Of a stretch of DNA of 64,000 bases, positions 16,126-24,702 are shown piece after piece. The position numbers and the translations under genes are program-made. The stretch is taken from contig JAFUTH010000003.1 in the NCBI GenBank assembly GCA_017484285.1, forward strand, positions 124,001 through 188,000, written 5' to 3'. Positions within the stretch are counted from its first letter, which is position 1, and the number at the start of each line of letters is the position of its first letter. Under the pieces are notes generated by a model, which saw only the letters and a program-made list of their open reading frames with translations, had not been told where the DNA came from and made no database searches. Source of the stretch: Treponema sp. Lineage in GTDB: Bacteria; Spirochaetota; Spirochaetia; Treponematales; Treponemataceae.

Positions 16126-17136
16126 ATGAAAAAGTTTACAAAAATTCTTGCGACAGTAGCCGTTATTTTCACCTTGACAGTGAACGCAGAAGCAAAATCT
16201 AAAAAAGTCATCAGAATCGGAAGCGCGAATGGGGGCGGTTCACGAGAATTTCAGGGAATTCTTGCAATCGTCAAAGAACTCAAACTTTTTGAAGAAGAAT
16301 TCGGAAAGCTCGGTTATGATGTCGAATATGTCACGCTTGAAAACGGAGTCGCTGTCAATGAAGCGATTCTTTCATCACAACTCGAATTCGCTTTTATCGG
16401 CGATGTTCCTGGTTTTGTCGGACTTTCAAATAATGTCGGTTCGGTGTGGATTGGTGAAGATTTAGGATTTTCCACGCTCGGTATTGCCGTTCCCAAAGAT
16501 TTTACTTTAACGAGCGCAAAAGATTTAATCGGGAAAACTGTTGCCGTGAATATCGGAACGAACGCACATCTTCTGTATGCAAAATATTTTGAAGATGGAG
16601 GCGTGACTGAGGATAAATTCACCACCGTAAATCTGACGCTCGCAAACGGCGCGGCTTCTCTCGTCGGCGGAAAGGTCGATGCGGTGTTCGGAGACATTAC
16701 GGCACTCTACCCGCTCGCACAACGGGGCGAAATCAAACTTGCGTTTACGACACTCCAGCGTCCAGAATGGCATTCCCAACTTCTTCTCCTCGGTCACAAA
16801 AAATTCTTAAAGAAAAACCCGAATCTCGGAGTTGCGTTCTTTAAAGCAGTCATTCGCGCACGACAAGAAGCACTGAAAGCACCTGAAAAATACTACGGGG
16901 CTATTTCAGCAACTGCGCTTAAAGACTATCCCGAATTTGCCGCATCACTTTACAACGCAGATGGTCAACTCACTCCGCTCAAAAGCAAAATTACCACAGA
17001 CCAAATTGCACGCGCACAGTCTCTCGTTGATTATTTTCAATCAATCAAAAGAATCAACGGAAAGCACGATGTAAAGACTTTCATTGATACGAGTTTTTAC
17101 AATAAGGCTGCCCAAGAATTAGGAATCACGGAGTAG
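16126..17136 (+). CDS. Periplasmic binding protein, TauA/SsuA (NMT1-like) family, paralog 5
   Basis: The 336-residue protein has a signal peptide ending NAEA/KS, then RIGSANGGGSREFQG, LEFAFIGDVPGFVG and the C-terminal DTSFYNKAAQELGITE. It is closest to paralog 2, sharing for example LQRPEWHSQLLL against ERPEWHSQLLL. GGAG precedes the ATG. Radical-SAM paralog 4 starts only four bases after its stop, the tightest of the four pairings. Confidence 0.88.
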   Translation: MKKFTKILATVAVIFTLTVNAEAKSKKVIRIGSANGGGSREFQGILAIVKELKLFEEEFGKLGYDVEYVTLENGVAVNEAILSSQLEFAFIGDVPGFVGLSNNVGSVWIGEDLGFSTLGIAVPKDFTLTSAKDLIGKTVAVNIGTNAHLLYAKYFEDGGVTEDKFTTVNLTLANGAASLVGGKVDAVFGDITALYPLAQRGEIKLAFTTLQRPEWHSQLLLLGHKKFLKKNPNLGVAFFKAVIRARQEALKAPEKYYGAISATALKDYPEFAASLYNADGQLTPLKSKITTDQIARAQSLVDYFQSIKRINGKHDVKTFIDTSFYNKAAQELGITE

Positions 17137-17140
17137 AAAA

Positions 17141-18358
17141 ATGAAAACGTGTACAAAAGAAGCGGCGAGAACGCACATTGAAGCGGTCATCAAAATCGAA
17201 AATGAAGGTGTTGCCGTTGACCCGCTTATCTTCAAAGATTTGGATTACGAAAACACATATCTCGAACAAATTCGCGCCCGATTTGATTGGAATTTCAAGA
17301 ACTATGTCGAATCGAAAATTCCTGCGGCGTTTCATTTTTCGTCATCGAATTTTTACTGTCCGCTGTACTGGAATGAGAAATCAGATTTGAACATTCAAAA
17401 AGATGGCGAAAAATTCTTTTTGGTGAAGGGAACGGGAGATGCCGTTGATGTCATCGATGAAATCACATTCGACAAAAAGCCGAAATTCTACAACCTGAAG
17501 ACCACCGACGGAAAAGATATGAGCCGAATTGCGCAAGCAGCTTCGACTCGCGTTGACATCACCTATTCAAATGAATGTTCACTGCGCGACAAAGGCTTGG
17601 ACTGTAAATTCTGTAATATCAATGCAACGAAAGACCGATTTGGTCAACTTGACAAACTCGAATGGAAAACGCCGACCCAAATTGCGGAGGCAATTACCGC
17701 CGCATACAAACACGACAATTTTCATGGCTTTAATTTGACGGGCGGTTTTATTCCAGAACGGCGAGAAGTTGAATATTACATTGATGTCATGGAAGCCGTG
17801 CAAGATGTGAGCGGTCTTTCTGCCGAAGAGATTCGTGGCATGGCATGTGTGGGCGCACCACAAGATTTGTCCGTTATCGACAAATACAAAGAGGCGGGCT
17901 ACACAAACATTGCGACGAATATGGAAGTCTGGGACGAAGACATGTTCCGCTACATCTGCCCTGGAAAGATTCAGTTCGGCGGCGACCATAATCACTGGGT
18001 TCGTGCCTTAAAGCATGAAGTCGAGGTTTTTGGTAAGGGAAATGTCCGTTCGCTTTTTGTGGGCGGTCTTGAAACAAAAGAACGAGTCATCGAAGGAATT
18101 GAAGAACTCGCTTCTTATGGCGTAATTGCGCAGCCGTGTATCTGGAAGCCGTGTATCGGCTCGGCACTGGAAGGTCATCGCTCACCAGAAACAGAATGGC
18201 ATCAAGAAGTCATTGATAAAACTTTCTCGATTCTCAAAAAGAACGGCTTCACTTACGAGCAATATTATTACGGTCTCGGCTGTACAAATGTGCTCGGAAA
18301 TTACTTCAAACTTGACGGACAATGGATGCCATGGGAAGAAAAAGTGAAATTCGAATAA
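17141..18358 (+). CDS. Non-canonical radical-SAM enzyme (CX8CX2C), paralog 4
   Basis: The 405-residue protein has C146-X8-C155-X2-C158 (YSNECSLRD, then CKFCN), NLTGGFIPERREVEYYIDV, ATNMEVWDEDMFRYICPGK and GSALEGHRSPETEWH. It differs from paralogs 2 and 3 mainly in the first 130 residues and around the loop after CPGK, where a substrate could be recognised. Its likely ribosome site lies inside the end of the preceding gene, suggesting translational coupling. mtnN follows 17 bases later. Confidence 0.78.
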   Translation: MKTCTKEAARTHIEAVIKIENEGVAVDPLIFKDLDYENTYLEQIRARFDWNFKNYVESKIPAAFHFSSSNFYCPLYWNEKSDLNIQKDGEKFFLVKGTGDAVDVIDEITFDKKPKFYNLKTTDGKDMSRIAQAASTRVDITYSNECSLRDKGLDCKFCNINATKDRFGQLDKLEWKTPTQIAEAITAAYKHDNFHGFNLTGGFIPERREVEYYIDVMEAVQDVSGLSAEEIRGMACVGAPQDLSVIDKYKEAGYTNIATNMEVWDEDMFRYICPGKIQFGGDHNHWVRALKHEVEVFGKGNVRSLFVGGLETKERVIEGIEELASYGVIAQPCIWKPCIGSALEGHRSPETEWHQEVIDKTFSILKKNGFTYEQYYYGLGCTNVLGNYFKLDGQWMPWEEKVKFE

Positions 18359-18375
18359 AGGAGGGAAAGCACAGC

Positions 18376-19089
18376 ATGTCACCCCTTCCCTACACCGCGG
18401 CGATTCTCGGCGCAATCGATGTCGAAATCGCCTACATTCAGCAATACCTCGCCAATCGTGACGGCTGGGAGCAAACGGCTGAAAATGAATATGTCAACGC
18501 CGAAAAGAATCTTAAAATCGTCTCGTGGATTTTGGGACCTGGCAAAGTGAATGCCGCTTACGGTACGGCTGACATCATCAACACATACGCTCCCGACATC
18601 ATCATAAATGTGGGCGTGGCAGGCGGATTCGTAAAAAACGCAAAACGCGGGGATGTCGCAATCGGCACTCATTATGTGCAGGTCGATTTTATTCCGTTCT
18701 TTGACGAGAATCTTCCGCTTCTTGCGCCAAGTCCCGCATGGTTTGTGGATTCTGCCGAAAAAGAAGCAGAAAAACTTGCGGTAACGGCGACAAGAGGCAC
18801 GATTGCAACGGGTGATTTTTTTCTGCACGACTCAAAGCAAAAGGCCGAGATTGCAGAAAAATACAATCCCGTCGCGTTTGACATGGAATCAGGCGCGATT
18901 TCACAGGTTGCCTCGGCAAAAAACATCGATTTTATTTCGATTCGGACATTCTCGGATTTTGCGGACGACAATGCCCCGAACTTAATTTTTGAACGGAGAG
19001 AAGCAGCAACGGTTGACGGCGTGCGACAGGTGACAATTGAATACAGCCCCGTTGTCATCGCAATACATGCACTCGAAAATCGTTCCTGA
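18376..19089 (+). CDS. mtnN: 5'-Methylthioadenosine/S-adenosylhomocysteine nucleosidase family
   Basis: The start is ATG 18376, behind the strong AAAGGAGGG; an in-frame ATG farther upstream lies inside the previous gene. The 237-residue protein has VGVAGGF, FDMESGAISQVA (the ribose/purine-binding ME segment of the family) and RTFSDFADDNA with the catalytic aspartate. MtnN-type enzymes cleave MTA, SAH and also 5'-deoxyadenosine, the inhibitory by-product of radical-SAM reactions. Ending an operon with two radical-SAM genes, it most simply clears that by-product and recycles methylthioribose sulfur. Confidence 0.88.
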   Translation: MSPLPYTAAILGAIDVEIAYIQQYLANRDGWEQTAENEYVNAEKNLKIVSWILGPGKVNAAYGTADIINTYAPDIIINVGVAGGFVKNAKRGDVAIGTHYVQVDFIPFFDENLPLLAPSPAWFVDSAEKEAEKLAVTATRGTIATGDFFLHDSKQKAEIAEKYNPVAFDMESGAISQVASAKNIDFISIRTFSDFADDNAPNLIFERREAATVDGVRQVTIEYSPVVIAIHALENRS

Positions 19090-19117
19090 AAGCACTCAGT
19101 TTTCTGAACTTTCAGGT

Positions 19118-19166
19118 GGTGAGCCAGTCAAGTCAATACCTCCTTAGGCTGGCTCACCTTTTTTTT
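19118..19166 (+). terminator. Intrinsic terminator after mtnN
   Basis: GGTGAGCCAG (19118-19127) pairs with CTGGCTCACC (19149-19158), followed by eight T. A smaller hairpin (CCTGAAAG and its complement) lies just before it. The T-run touches the stop of the convergent porin gene. Confidence 0.85.
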
Positions 19167-20346
19167 ACTTTCCCACCTTGTATTCCACATAGAACGGCAC
19201 TGACCATTCCCATTTCCAGTCGTCGCGGGTAACCTGCTTGTGAAGGAAATCTGCGCCGACGGAAATTGTCCACTGGTCAATCGTAATCCATGCGCGGGGG
19301 TAGAATTCAAAAGTCTTGCGGCTCGCGTCAGAATCTGAATCATCAAGCGCGGCATAGTAGAAAAAGCGCGGCTTGAACGCGATATGCTCCACAATCGGAA
19401 TCAAAAGCTGCGTGCCAGCGTAGAGCGGAATCATGTTGCCATCGACCGTGTGGCCCGCTTCGCCCTCGGCGATGAACTGCACCGCACCGAAATTCGAGCG
19501 GAAGTTGAGCGAGGCGAAGTTTGATTTTGAAACAGTCTTGTAATTCGACACATTTTTGAAGACAGCACTTGCCACATACGGGTCAGAATTGTAGGAAAAT
19601 GAAAGCGTTGCGTTCAGTTTGGAGACGAAGCCTGTGAGTTTTGGCGCGTAGTTTGCGCTCGCCGTCCAATAGACTTCATCGTTTGTCGTGCGCGTGACTT
19701 CTTTTGTTTTGGAATCTTGTTTTTCGCTCGCCGTGTATTCCGCCCCAAGCGAAAATCCGAGCGAAAGGGGAATGTTTTCATTCAGTTTGGCAAAATTGTA
19801 TTCAATCGCACCGAATCCTGAACGAGAATTCCTGAATTCAACATAGCTTTCAGTGAGAGGAAGCGCCGCACCGAAAGTAAAGCCCGCAATCTGAGATTTT
19901 GCGCCCACGCCTGTTTTTCCCCAACGGCTTGAACCCGTGTAAATTTCTGCGAGCTGGAAATAATTTCCCGTGAGATAGTACGAATAGAGTTTTCCGATGG
20001 AGACTTCAAGCGTTTTGTTTGCAAACGGTCGGTAACGGAGATAGGCGCGCTTGATTTCGACCTCTTGGGCAAGCGTTTTGTCGGTGTCCACATCTTTTGA
20101 ATCATCGTACTTTTTGATGCGGTAGTACATCTTTCCGCCCGCAGTGAGGCGGTCACTTGAAAGCGTAAAATCGCCCATCGCGTACGCGCCGCCCCATTCA
20201 GTCGTTGATTCTTCAAATGAAGAGTCCCATGTTTTTTGAACGGCAGTACCGCCCACTAGGATTTTCCCGCTCGTCGTAAAATCAGCAGAAAAGGCACGGA
20301 ACGACAACAACACGCCGAATCCAAAAAACAAAACAGATTTTTTCAT
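19165..20346 (-). CDS. Predicted outer-membrane beta-barrel protein (porin-like)
   Basis: The 393-residue protein has a Sec signal peptide (MKKSVLFFGFGVLLSFRAFSA) and then alternating aromatic and polar strands typical of a beta-barrel, such as GKMYYRIKKYDD, KTLEVSIGKLYSYYLTG and FKPRFFYYAALDDSD. It ends in VPFYVEYKVGK rather than a terminal aromatic residue. No specific porin family is recognised. It follows the Fe3+/corrinoid-type ABC genes by 134 bases on the same strand and could be their outer-membrane passage, or serve uptake of the sulfur compounds. Confidence 0.7.
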   Translation of the reverse strand: MKKSVLFFGFGVLLSFRAFSADFTTSGKILVGGTAVQKTWDSSFEESTTEWGGAYAMGDFTLSSDRLTAGGKMYYRIKKYDDSKDVDTDKTLAQEVEIKRAYLRYRPFANKTLEVSIGKLYSYYLTGNYFQLAEIYTGSSRWGKTGVGAKSQIAGFTFGAALPLTESYVEFRNSRSGFGAIEYNFAKLNENIPLSLGFSLGAEYTASEKQDSKTKEVTRTTNDEVYWTASANYAPKLTGFVSKLNATLSFSYNSDPYVASAVFKNVSNYKTVSKSNFASLNFRSNFGAVQFIAEGEAGHTVDGNMIPLYAGTQLLIPIVEHIAFKPRFFYYAALDDSDSDASRKTFEFYPRAWITIDQWTISVGADFLHKQVTRDDWKWEWSVPFYVEYKVGK

Positions 20347-20390
20347 AAAAAACCTCGTGTGAAGAAAATAGATAAACGCAATCCTAAGCG

Positions 20391-20423
20391 GAGGGGGGCG
20401 GAGAACTGAAGTTTCCGCCCCTC
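20391..20423. repeat. GC-rich inverted repeat upstream of the porin gene
   Basis: GAGGGGGGCGGA and TCCGCCCCTC form a stem with a small bulge, between the end of the ABC ATPase gene and the porin start. There is no T-run on the minus strand, so it is more likely a leader hairpin or a transcript end than a normal terminator. No cobalamin-riboswitch core was recognised around it. Confidence 0.45.
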
Positions 20424-20479
20424 TTTTGGTGGTCTAGATTACGCTTGCTGCCCTATCATCACACCGAGTTCTATTGAGA

Positions 20480-21253
20480 CTATTGTATCAAATTGTATCG
20501 ATAAAGAGAATCACATTCTTCGCTTTTTTTGAGACTTACGCCCATCACGCGCCGCACGGTTTCGCCGTCACAAAGCACTTCTTCGGCTGTTCCTTGCGCG
20601 ACGATTTTTCCGCTCTGCATGAGGCACACGCGGTCACAGATGCTGAAACTCTGTGGCAGGTCGTGGCTCGTAAGCACAATGCCCCGTCCTTCCTTTGCGA
20701 GCCGAGAAAGCACTTCAATCACTTCGACCTGATGCTTTATGTCCATGTAGGTCGCTGGCTCATCGAGCAAAATCATCTTCGTGTCCTGCGCAATCACCAT
20801 CGCAAGGTAGGCACGCTGTTTTTCGCCGCCCGAAATTTCAGAAAGATTTTTGTCGCGTTTTTCCCACATGTCGGTGAGACGAAGTGCATTTTCTATCAAG
20901 GCAAGGTCTTTTTCGCCCAAGATTTTTGAAAATCCGAGATAGGGGAAGCGTCCGTGGCAGACGAGCGTGTACACATCAAGGTTCGCGTTCTGATGCATCT
21001 GCGGAAGGTAGGCAACGAGTTTTGCCCGCTGTTTGTGGGAGAGCGCACGGAGATTTTTTCCGTCGATGAAAACCGAGCCCGAATTTCCCTGCACGCCCGC
21101 GTTCATGCCCACAATCGACTTTAAAAGCGTGGATTTTCCGCTTCCGTTCAAGCCGACAATCACAGTGATTTTTCCGTCATCAAAGCGAAGGTGGTCAATG
21201 TCGAGAATTGCCTTTCCGTCATAACCCGCGCGAAGATTCTGAATCTCAATCAT
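20480..21253 (-). CDS. ABC ATPase of an Fe3+/heme/corrinoid-type importer
   Basis: The start is ATG 21253 (MIEIQNLRAG), which overlaps the permease stop by ATGA; an upstream in-frame start lies inside the permease gene. Walker A is GLNGSGKST (residues 34-42), the signature is ISGGEKQRAYLA and Walker B is MILLDEPATYMD, as in the FecE/BtuD/FhuC group. It is the third gene of a four-gene unit (chelatase, binding protein, permease, ATPase). Metal or corrinoid specificity cannot be told from this subunit. Confidence 0.9.
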   Translation of the reverse strand: MIEIQNLRAGYDGKAILDIDHLRFDDGKITVIVGLNGSGKSTLLKSIVGMNAGVQGNSGSVFIDGKNLRALSHKQRAKLVAYLPQMHQNANLDVYTLVCHGRFPYLGFSKILGEKDLALIENALRLTDMWEKRDKNLSEISGGEKQRAYLAMVIAQDTKMILLDEPATYMDIKHQVEVIEVLSRLAKEGRGIVLTSHDLPQSFSICDRVCLMQSGKIVAQGTAEEVLCDGETVRRVMGVSLKKSEECDSLYRYNLIQ

Positions 21254-22302
21254 ACCGAAAGCCTCTTCTTTTTTGAAATCAGCATCCAAATGAAAAACGG
21301 CGAGCCCAAGCACGACAAAAATAAGCCGACGGGGAGTTCATACGGGAAGAACAGCACTCGTGCAAGCACATCACAGAACAGCAAAAAGTCCGCGCCGAGC
21401 AACGCACACAGAATGATGTTGCGCTTTGTGTTGTTTTTGCTGAATAGGCGAATAAGATTCGGAATCAAAAGCCCCACGAATCCCAAAAGACCGCACACGC
21501 TCACACTCGCCCCCGCGAGCAAGCCCGACACGATGATTCCCGCAATCCGACAGCGTTTCACATTCAAGCCAAGCCCGAACGCCGTTTCGTCTCCCAGTTG
21601 GAACAAATCAATCCCGCCCGAAAGCACGAACGCGACGACAAACGAAGCAAGAATCACGGGAAAAGCAATGTACAGCGATGAAAGATTGAGATTCTGAAAT
21701 CCGCCGAGAGAAAACGCCACTTTATCGGCAACGATGTCGGGTCGGAGCGTGATAATCACATCAATTCCCGCCGTCATCAGCGAAGAGACCGCCACGCCTG
21801 AAAGCACGAGCGTCGTTTTTGAAACACCCGCACGCTTGCTGATAAGATACACCGTAAGCACCGAAAGCAACGCGCCCAAAAACGCACCAAGCGAGCGAGC
21901 CAACGCCACATACGGAAAAACGAGTGATACCAAAAGCACGAAAAGCCCAGAGCCAGCATTCACGCCGATAATGCCAGGGCTTGCAAGCGTGTTGTTGAGC
22001 GAAAGTTGCAAAATAAGACCCGAAACCGAAAGAGCCGCCCCGCACAAAAGAGAAGCAAACGCGCGGGGAAAGCGCACTTTTAAAAGAATGAGTTTTGCGC
22101 TCGGAGAAACATCGCCGCCAGAAACAAGCGAGATGAGCGTTTTGAGCGAATCGGCGAACGAAAGCCCCTGCGTTCCCGCGAACATGGAAAGAAAAAAGAA
22201 GAGCAAAAACGCGATGCTTCCGAAAATCACGAGTATCTTAAAATCAATGTTCCGCTTCGTCGGGGCGTGAATATCAGAAAGATGTGCCATGTCCGTCCAC
22301 AT
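21250..22302 (-). CDS. FecCD/BtuC-family permease
   Basis: The 350-residue polytopic protein matches FecCD permeases: RFPRAFASLLCGAALSVSGLILQ, NTLASPGIIGVNAGSGLFVLL and GFVGLLIPNLIRLF near the C-terminus. About nine to ten membrane segments are visible. It overlaps the upstream binding-protein gene by 29 bases. ATG 22302 and ATG 22290 are both possible starts and neither has a clear ribosome site, so translation is probably coupled. Substrates in this family are ferric siderophores, heme, cobalamin or cobinamide. Confidence 0.9.
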   Translation of the reverse strand: MWTDMAHLSDIHAPTKRNIDFKILVIFGSIAFLLFFFLSMFAGTQGLSFADSLKTLISLVSGGDVSPSAKLILLKVRFPRAFASLLCGAALSVSGLILQLSLNNTLASPGIIGVNAGSGLFVLLVSLVFPYVALARSLGAFLGALLSVLTVYLISKRAGVSKTTLVLSGVAVSSLMTAGIDVIITLRPDIVADKVAFSLGGFQNLNLSSLYIAFPVILASFVVAFVLSGGIDLFQLGDETAFGLGLNVKRCRIAGIIVSGLLAGASVSVCGLLGFVGLLIPNLIRLFSKNNTKRNIILCALLGADFLLFCDVLARVLFFPYELPVGLFLSCLGSPFFIWMLISKKKRLSV

Positions 22303-23203
22303 AGTCTGCGATATATGAATAGGCTTCTGCCCAGCGAGCGTTCGGCTTGTAGTTGAACAGTTCGCGCGGAAGCATTTTTACCCGCCCGTTTTTGACCGCA
22401 GAAAGTCCGCTCCAAGCAGGATTTGATTCAAACGCGCGGCGAAAGGCTTCTTCGGCATTTTTTTCGCTACCTTGCGCCACCACGAAAATGTAGTCGGGGT
22501 CAGCTGAAATAATCGCCTCAACGCTCAAATCATCAAGCGGATTTTTGTCAGACACAATCGACCGTAAGCCAAGCCCTTCAAGAATCTCGTTCCCGAAGTG
22601 GTCTTTTAAGACCTTGTTTTTGGTCGGACTCGCGCGTAAAAAGAGGTATGTTCCCGCTGTTCCCTCTGCACGATTGCGGTCATTGAGCGTGTGCGGTTGC
22701 GAAGCAAGTAGCAAATGACCTTTGCAGATTTTTTCAATTTCCGCCTTCACTTGAACGACATTTTTTTCAAACAAATCATTCCGACCTGTCAGAACCGTAA
22801 AATCGCGCATGGCTTTTTCGTAATCGGCAAAAAATTTGACATCAACGATGTAGGTTTTGATTCCAAGCGAAGAAAGATTTGCGTTCAGTTTTTTGTGAAC
22901 GGGAATATCCGCTGTCAAAAGCACCAAATCGGGATTCAAAGAAAGAATCGCCTCAATGCTCGAAGTGGTGAGCGTTCCGACAGAACGAGCCGCGCCGATT
23001 CCGTCAAGTTCCATCGCGTCCGCCGTCGTTCCGCTCAATTTTCCGCCGCTCAAAAGCCACATTTCCGCGATTGATTTTGAGAGCGCGACCACGCTTTTTG
23101 GCTCAGAGCCGTGCAATGCCACCGCACCGTCAGATTTTCCGCGTGCAAACAGAGGAGAAAGAAGCGCAAAAAGAAGGCAAAAAAGAGGAATTTTTTTATT
23201 CAT
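22274..23203 (-). CDS. Periplasmic binding protein of an Fe3+/heme/corrinoid-type importer
   Basis: The 309-residue protein begins with a signal peptide ending SPLFA/RG and has the BtuF/FepB (PF01497) pattern: VVALSKSIAEMWLLSGG, VGTLTTSSIEAILSLNPDLVLLT, then NPLDDLSVEAIISADPDYIFVV. No lipobox cysteine is present. It overlaps the chelatase gene by eight bases. Placement after a CbiK-like chelatase suggests a tetrapyrrole, cobalt or iron compound as ligand; this is inference. Confidence 0.87.
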   Translation of the reverse strand: MNKKIPLFCLLFALLSPLFARGKSDGAVALHGSEPKSVVALSKSIAEMWLLSGGKLSGTTADAMELDGIGAARSVGTLTTSSIEAILSLNPDLVLLTADIPVHKKLNANLSSLGIKTYIVDVKFFADYEKAMRDFTVLTGRNDLFEKNVVQVKAEIEKICKGHLLLASQPHTLNDRNRAEGTAGTYLFLRASPTKNKVLKDHFGNEILEGLGLRSIVSDKNPLDDLSVEAIISADPDYIFVVAQGSEKNAEEAFRRAFESNPAWSGLSAVKNGRVKMLPRELFNYKPNARWAEAYSYIADYVDGHGTSF

Positions 23204-23861
23204 TCACAAAGTCCTTAAACCACGCCTGCTCACCAAGCGAAGTGATTGATTTTTCTACCGTAATGCCGTTTTCTTCAAGAATCTGGCACAAACTTTTTCC
23301 GTGTGAAGCGACTTCAGAATCCGCCGCGCCAAAAATATCGTTTTTGACATGATGACCGCAGTTGATAAAAAGCGGCACAACGCGCACTTGAGACCAATTT
23401 TTGCGCTCACCCGATTTTTCTAAATCAGAAAGAAAATCCTGCACCGTTCCCCGACCTTTTAAAAGCACGGCACGCACATTTTTTGCGCCGAGTTTGTGCA
23501 GTTTCCGTTCGAGCGAACGATATTCGCTGTTTTTAGAGTAGGGAAGTCCGTGCCCAACCAAAATCGTTTTTTCTTTCGGGTCAAAATACGAATGAGAAAT
23601 CAGCTGCTTTGCAAACGCATAGATACGCGTTTTTCCCGAAAGCACGGGCTTTGTAAATGAGATTTTTTTGAATCGGGAAGAAAAAGCCCGTACGCGAGAT
23701 TTCATCGCCTTGCATTCAAATCCGTTTGTGACAAAAAGCGAGACAATACGAAGTCGCTGAATGCACGAAGAAGCGAGAGAATCCAGTTTTGATTCGAGAC
23801 TGTCATCGCCTTTTTTTTGAAGGAGCGCATAATCTACGGTAAGGGCAGCTGATTGATTCAT
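23196..23861 (-). CDS. CbiK-like sirohydrochlorin cobalto/ferrochelatase
   Basis: The 221-residue protein resembles anaerobic CbiK-type chelatases that insert Co2+ or Fe2+ into sirohydrochlorin. It has ILVGHGLPYSKNSEY and PLFINCGHHVKNDIFG, each with a likely metal-binding histidine, and a C-terminal SITSLGEQAWFKDF like the GLGE segment of CbiK. The usual N-terminal SFGTSY is replaced. ATG 23861 lies seven bases after the -10 box with no ribosome site, so the mRNA may be leaderless. A sulfur-type operator controls it. Iron insertion for siroheme or a corrinoid role would both fit. Confidence 0.7.
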   Translation of the reverse strand: MNQSAALTVDYALLQKKGDDSLESKLDSLASSCIQRLRIVSLFVTNGFECKAMKSRVRAFSSRFKKISFTKPVLSGKTRIYAFAKQLISHSYFDPKEKTILVGHGLPYSKNSEYRSLERKLHKLGAKNVRAVLLKGRGTVQDFLSDLEKSGERKNWSQVRVVPLFINCGHHVKNDIFGAADSEVASHGKSLCQILEENGITVEKSITSLGEQAWFKDFVNE

Positions 23862-23868
23862 GCTGACT

Positions 23869-23902
23869 AGCGTACAGATAATTACCTAGTTAGTCAATAG
23901 GT
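23869..23902 (-). promoter_or_regulatory. Promoter with overlapping operator of the chelatase-importer operon
   Basis: On the minus strand: -35 TTGACT (23897-23892), a 17-bp spacer and -10 TACGCT (23874-23869). The 19-bp palindrome ACCTAGTTAGTCAATAGGT (23884-23902) covers the -35 box, the same layout as at 8826 and 12424. The stop codon of the decayed YeiH gene lies inside it. Confidence 0.8.
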
Positions 23903-24689
23903 TTTGAAGAGGTGAAGCGTATTACTTCCGAGCGAAGCCGCAAAGAAACCGATGATGAACTTCGGAAGACGAAGCCAAATCTCGCTCGCACCGACTTTTC
24001 TTTCCGCATTTTCGCCGTTGTTATCGACATATTTTGCAAAGAAGAGGGCGACAAAGAACGCGATGAAGCCAATCAAGATATTCTGAATTGATTTGACCAA
24101 AACAGCCGCTTTCTGCGCTTCTGGACCGAGTGCCGTTCCCGCAACCGTGACCGCACCCGTTGAATCGACCGTACCACCAATCAACGCACCGCCGATAAGC
24201 TGGCTCACGCCGAGTGCTTTCAAAATGACCGGCTCAAAGACCATCATCAAAACTGTGAAAATGATTGAAATTGAGACTGCGAGAGATAAATCCGTCTTTT
24301 TTGCGCGTGAAGCCGCGCCAGATGCGATTGCGGCAGATGTACCACAGACAGAAGTTGCCGTATTTTGCACCGAGAGAAAAAAGCACACCGGTAACAAGGA
24401 ATGTCCGGATAAGACCGAACCAGAATGAAGCCTGAGAAAGCTGAGCACCCAATGAAGAAGAAGCTCCTGGTCCCCATTTTGAAAAATTAATGGCTTTGAA
24501 TGTAAAACTCGGAATCCATTTTCCATCTGCCTGCGTTCCCGTAAGCACCGAAATAGCCCCGATGATAATGACAATGAAGCCAATCCAGACTGCAAGCCAG
24601 TCTTCTTGCTTGATTAAATCGCTCCAGTGGAATGTATCGACTGAAACGACTTCATCGTTTTGTGAAACAGTTGTGGTTGTATCACTCAT
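23894..24689 (-). pseudogene. YeiH-family (PF03601, putative sulfate exporter) pseudogene
   Basis: The first ~110 codons from ATG 24689 (ribosome site AAAGGAG) read WSDLIKQEDWLAVWIGFIVII through FLVTGVLFSLGAK. The second half continues in another frame as NTATSVCGTSAAIASG, MMVFEPVILKALG, GGALIGGTVDSTGAVTVAG and VKSIQNILIGFIAFFVALFF, all typical of YeiH/UPF0324 proteins. The join, at about 24352-24371, lacks the central membrane segments, roughly 150 residues by comparison with remembered homologs, and shifts frame. The gene therefore looks broken by an internal deletion. Its stop codon lies within the operator of the next operon. A sequencing error alone would not explain the missing middle. 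Confidence 0.7.
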
Positions 24690-24702
24690 ACCGCACTCCT
24701 TT

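Noticed and set aside
20347-20479. Cobalamin riboswitch upstream of the porin gene
   Set aside because: A GC-rich hairpin is present but the conserved B12-box and core segments are not.
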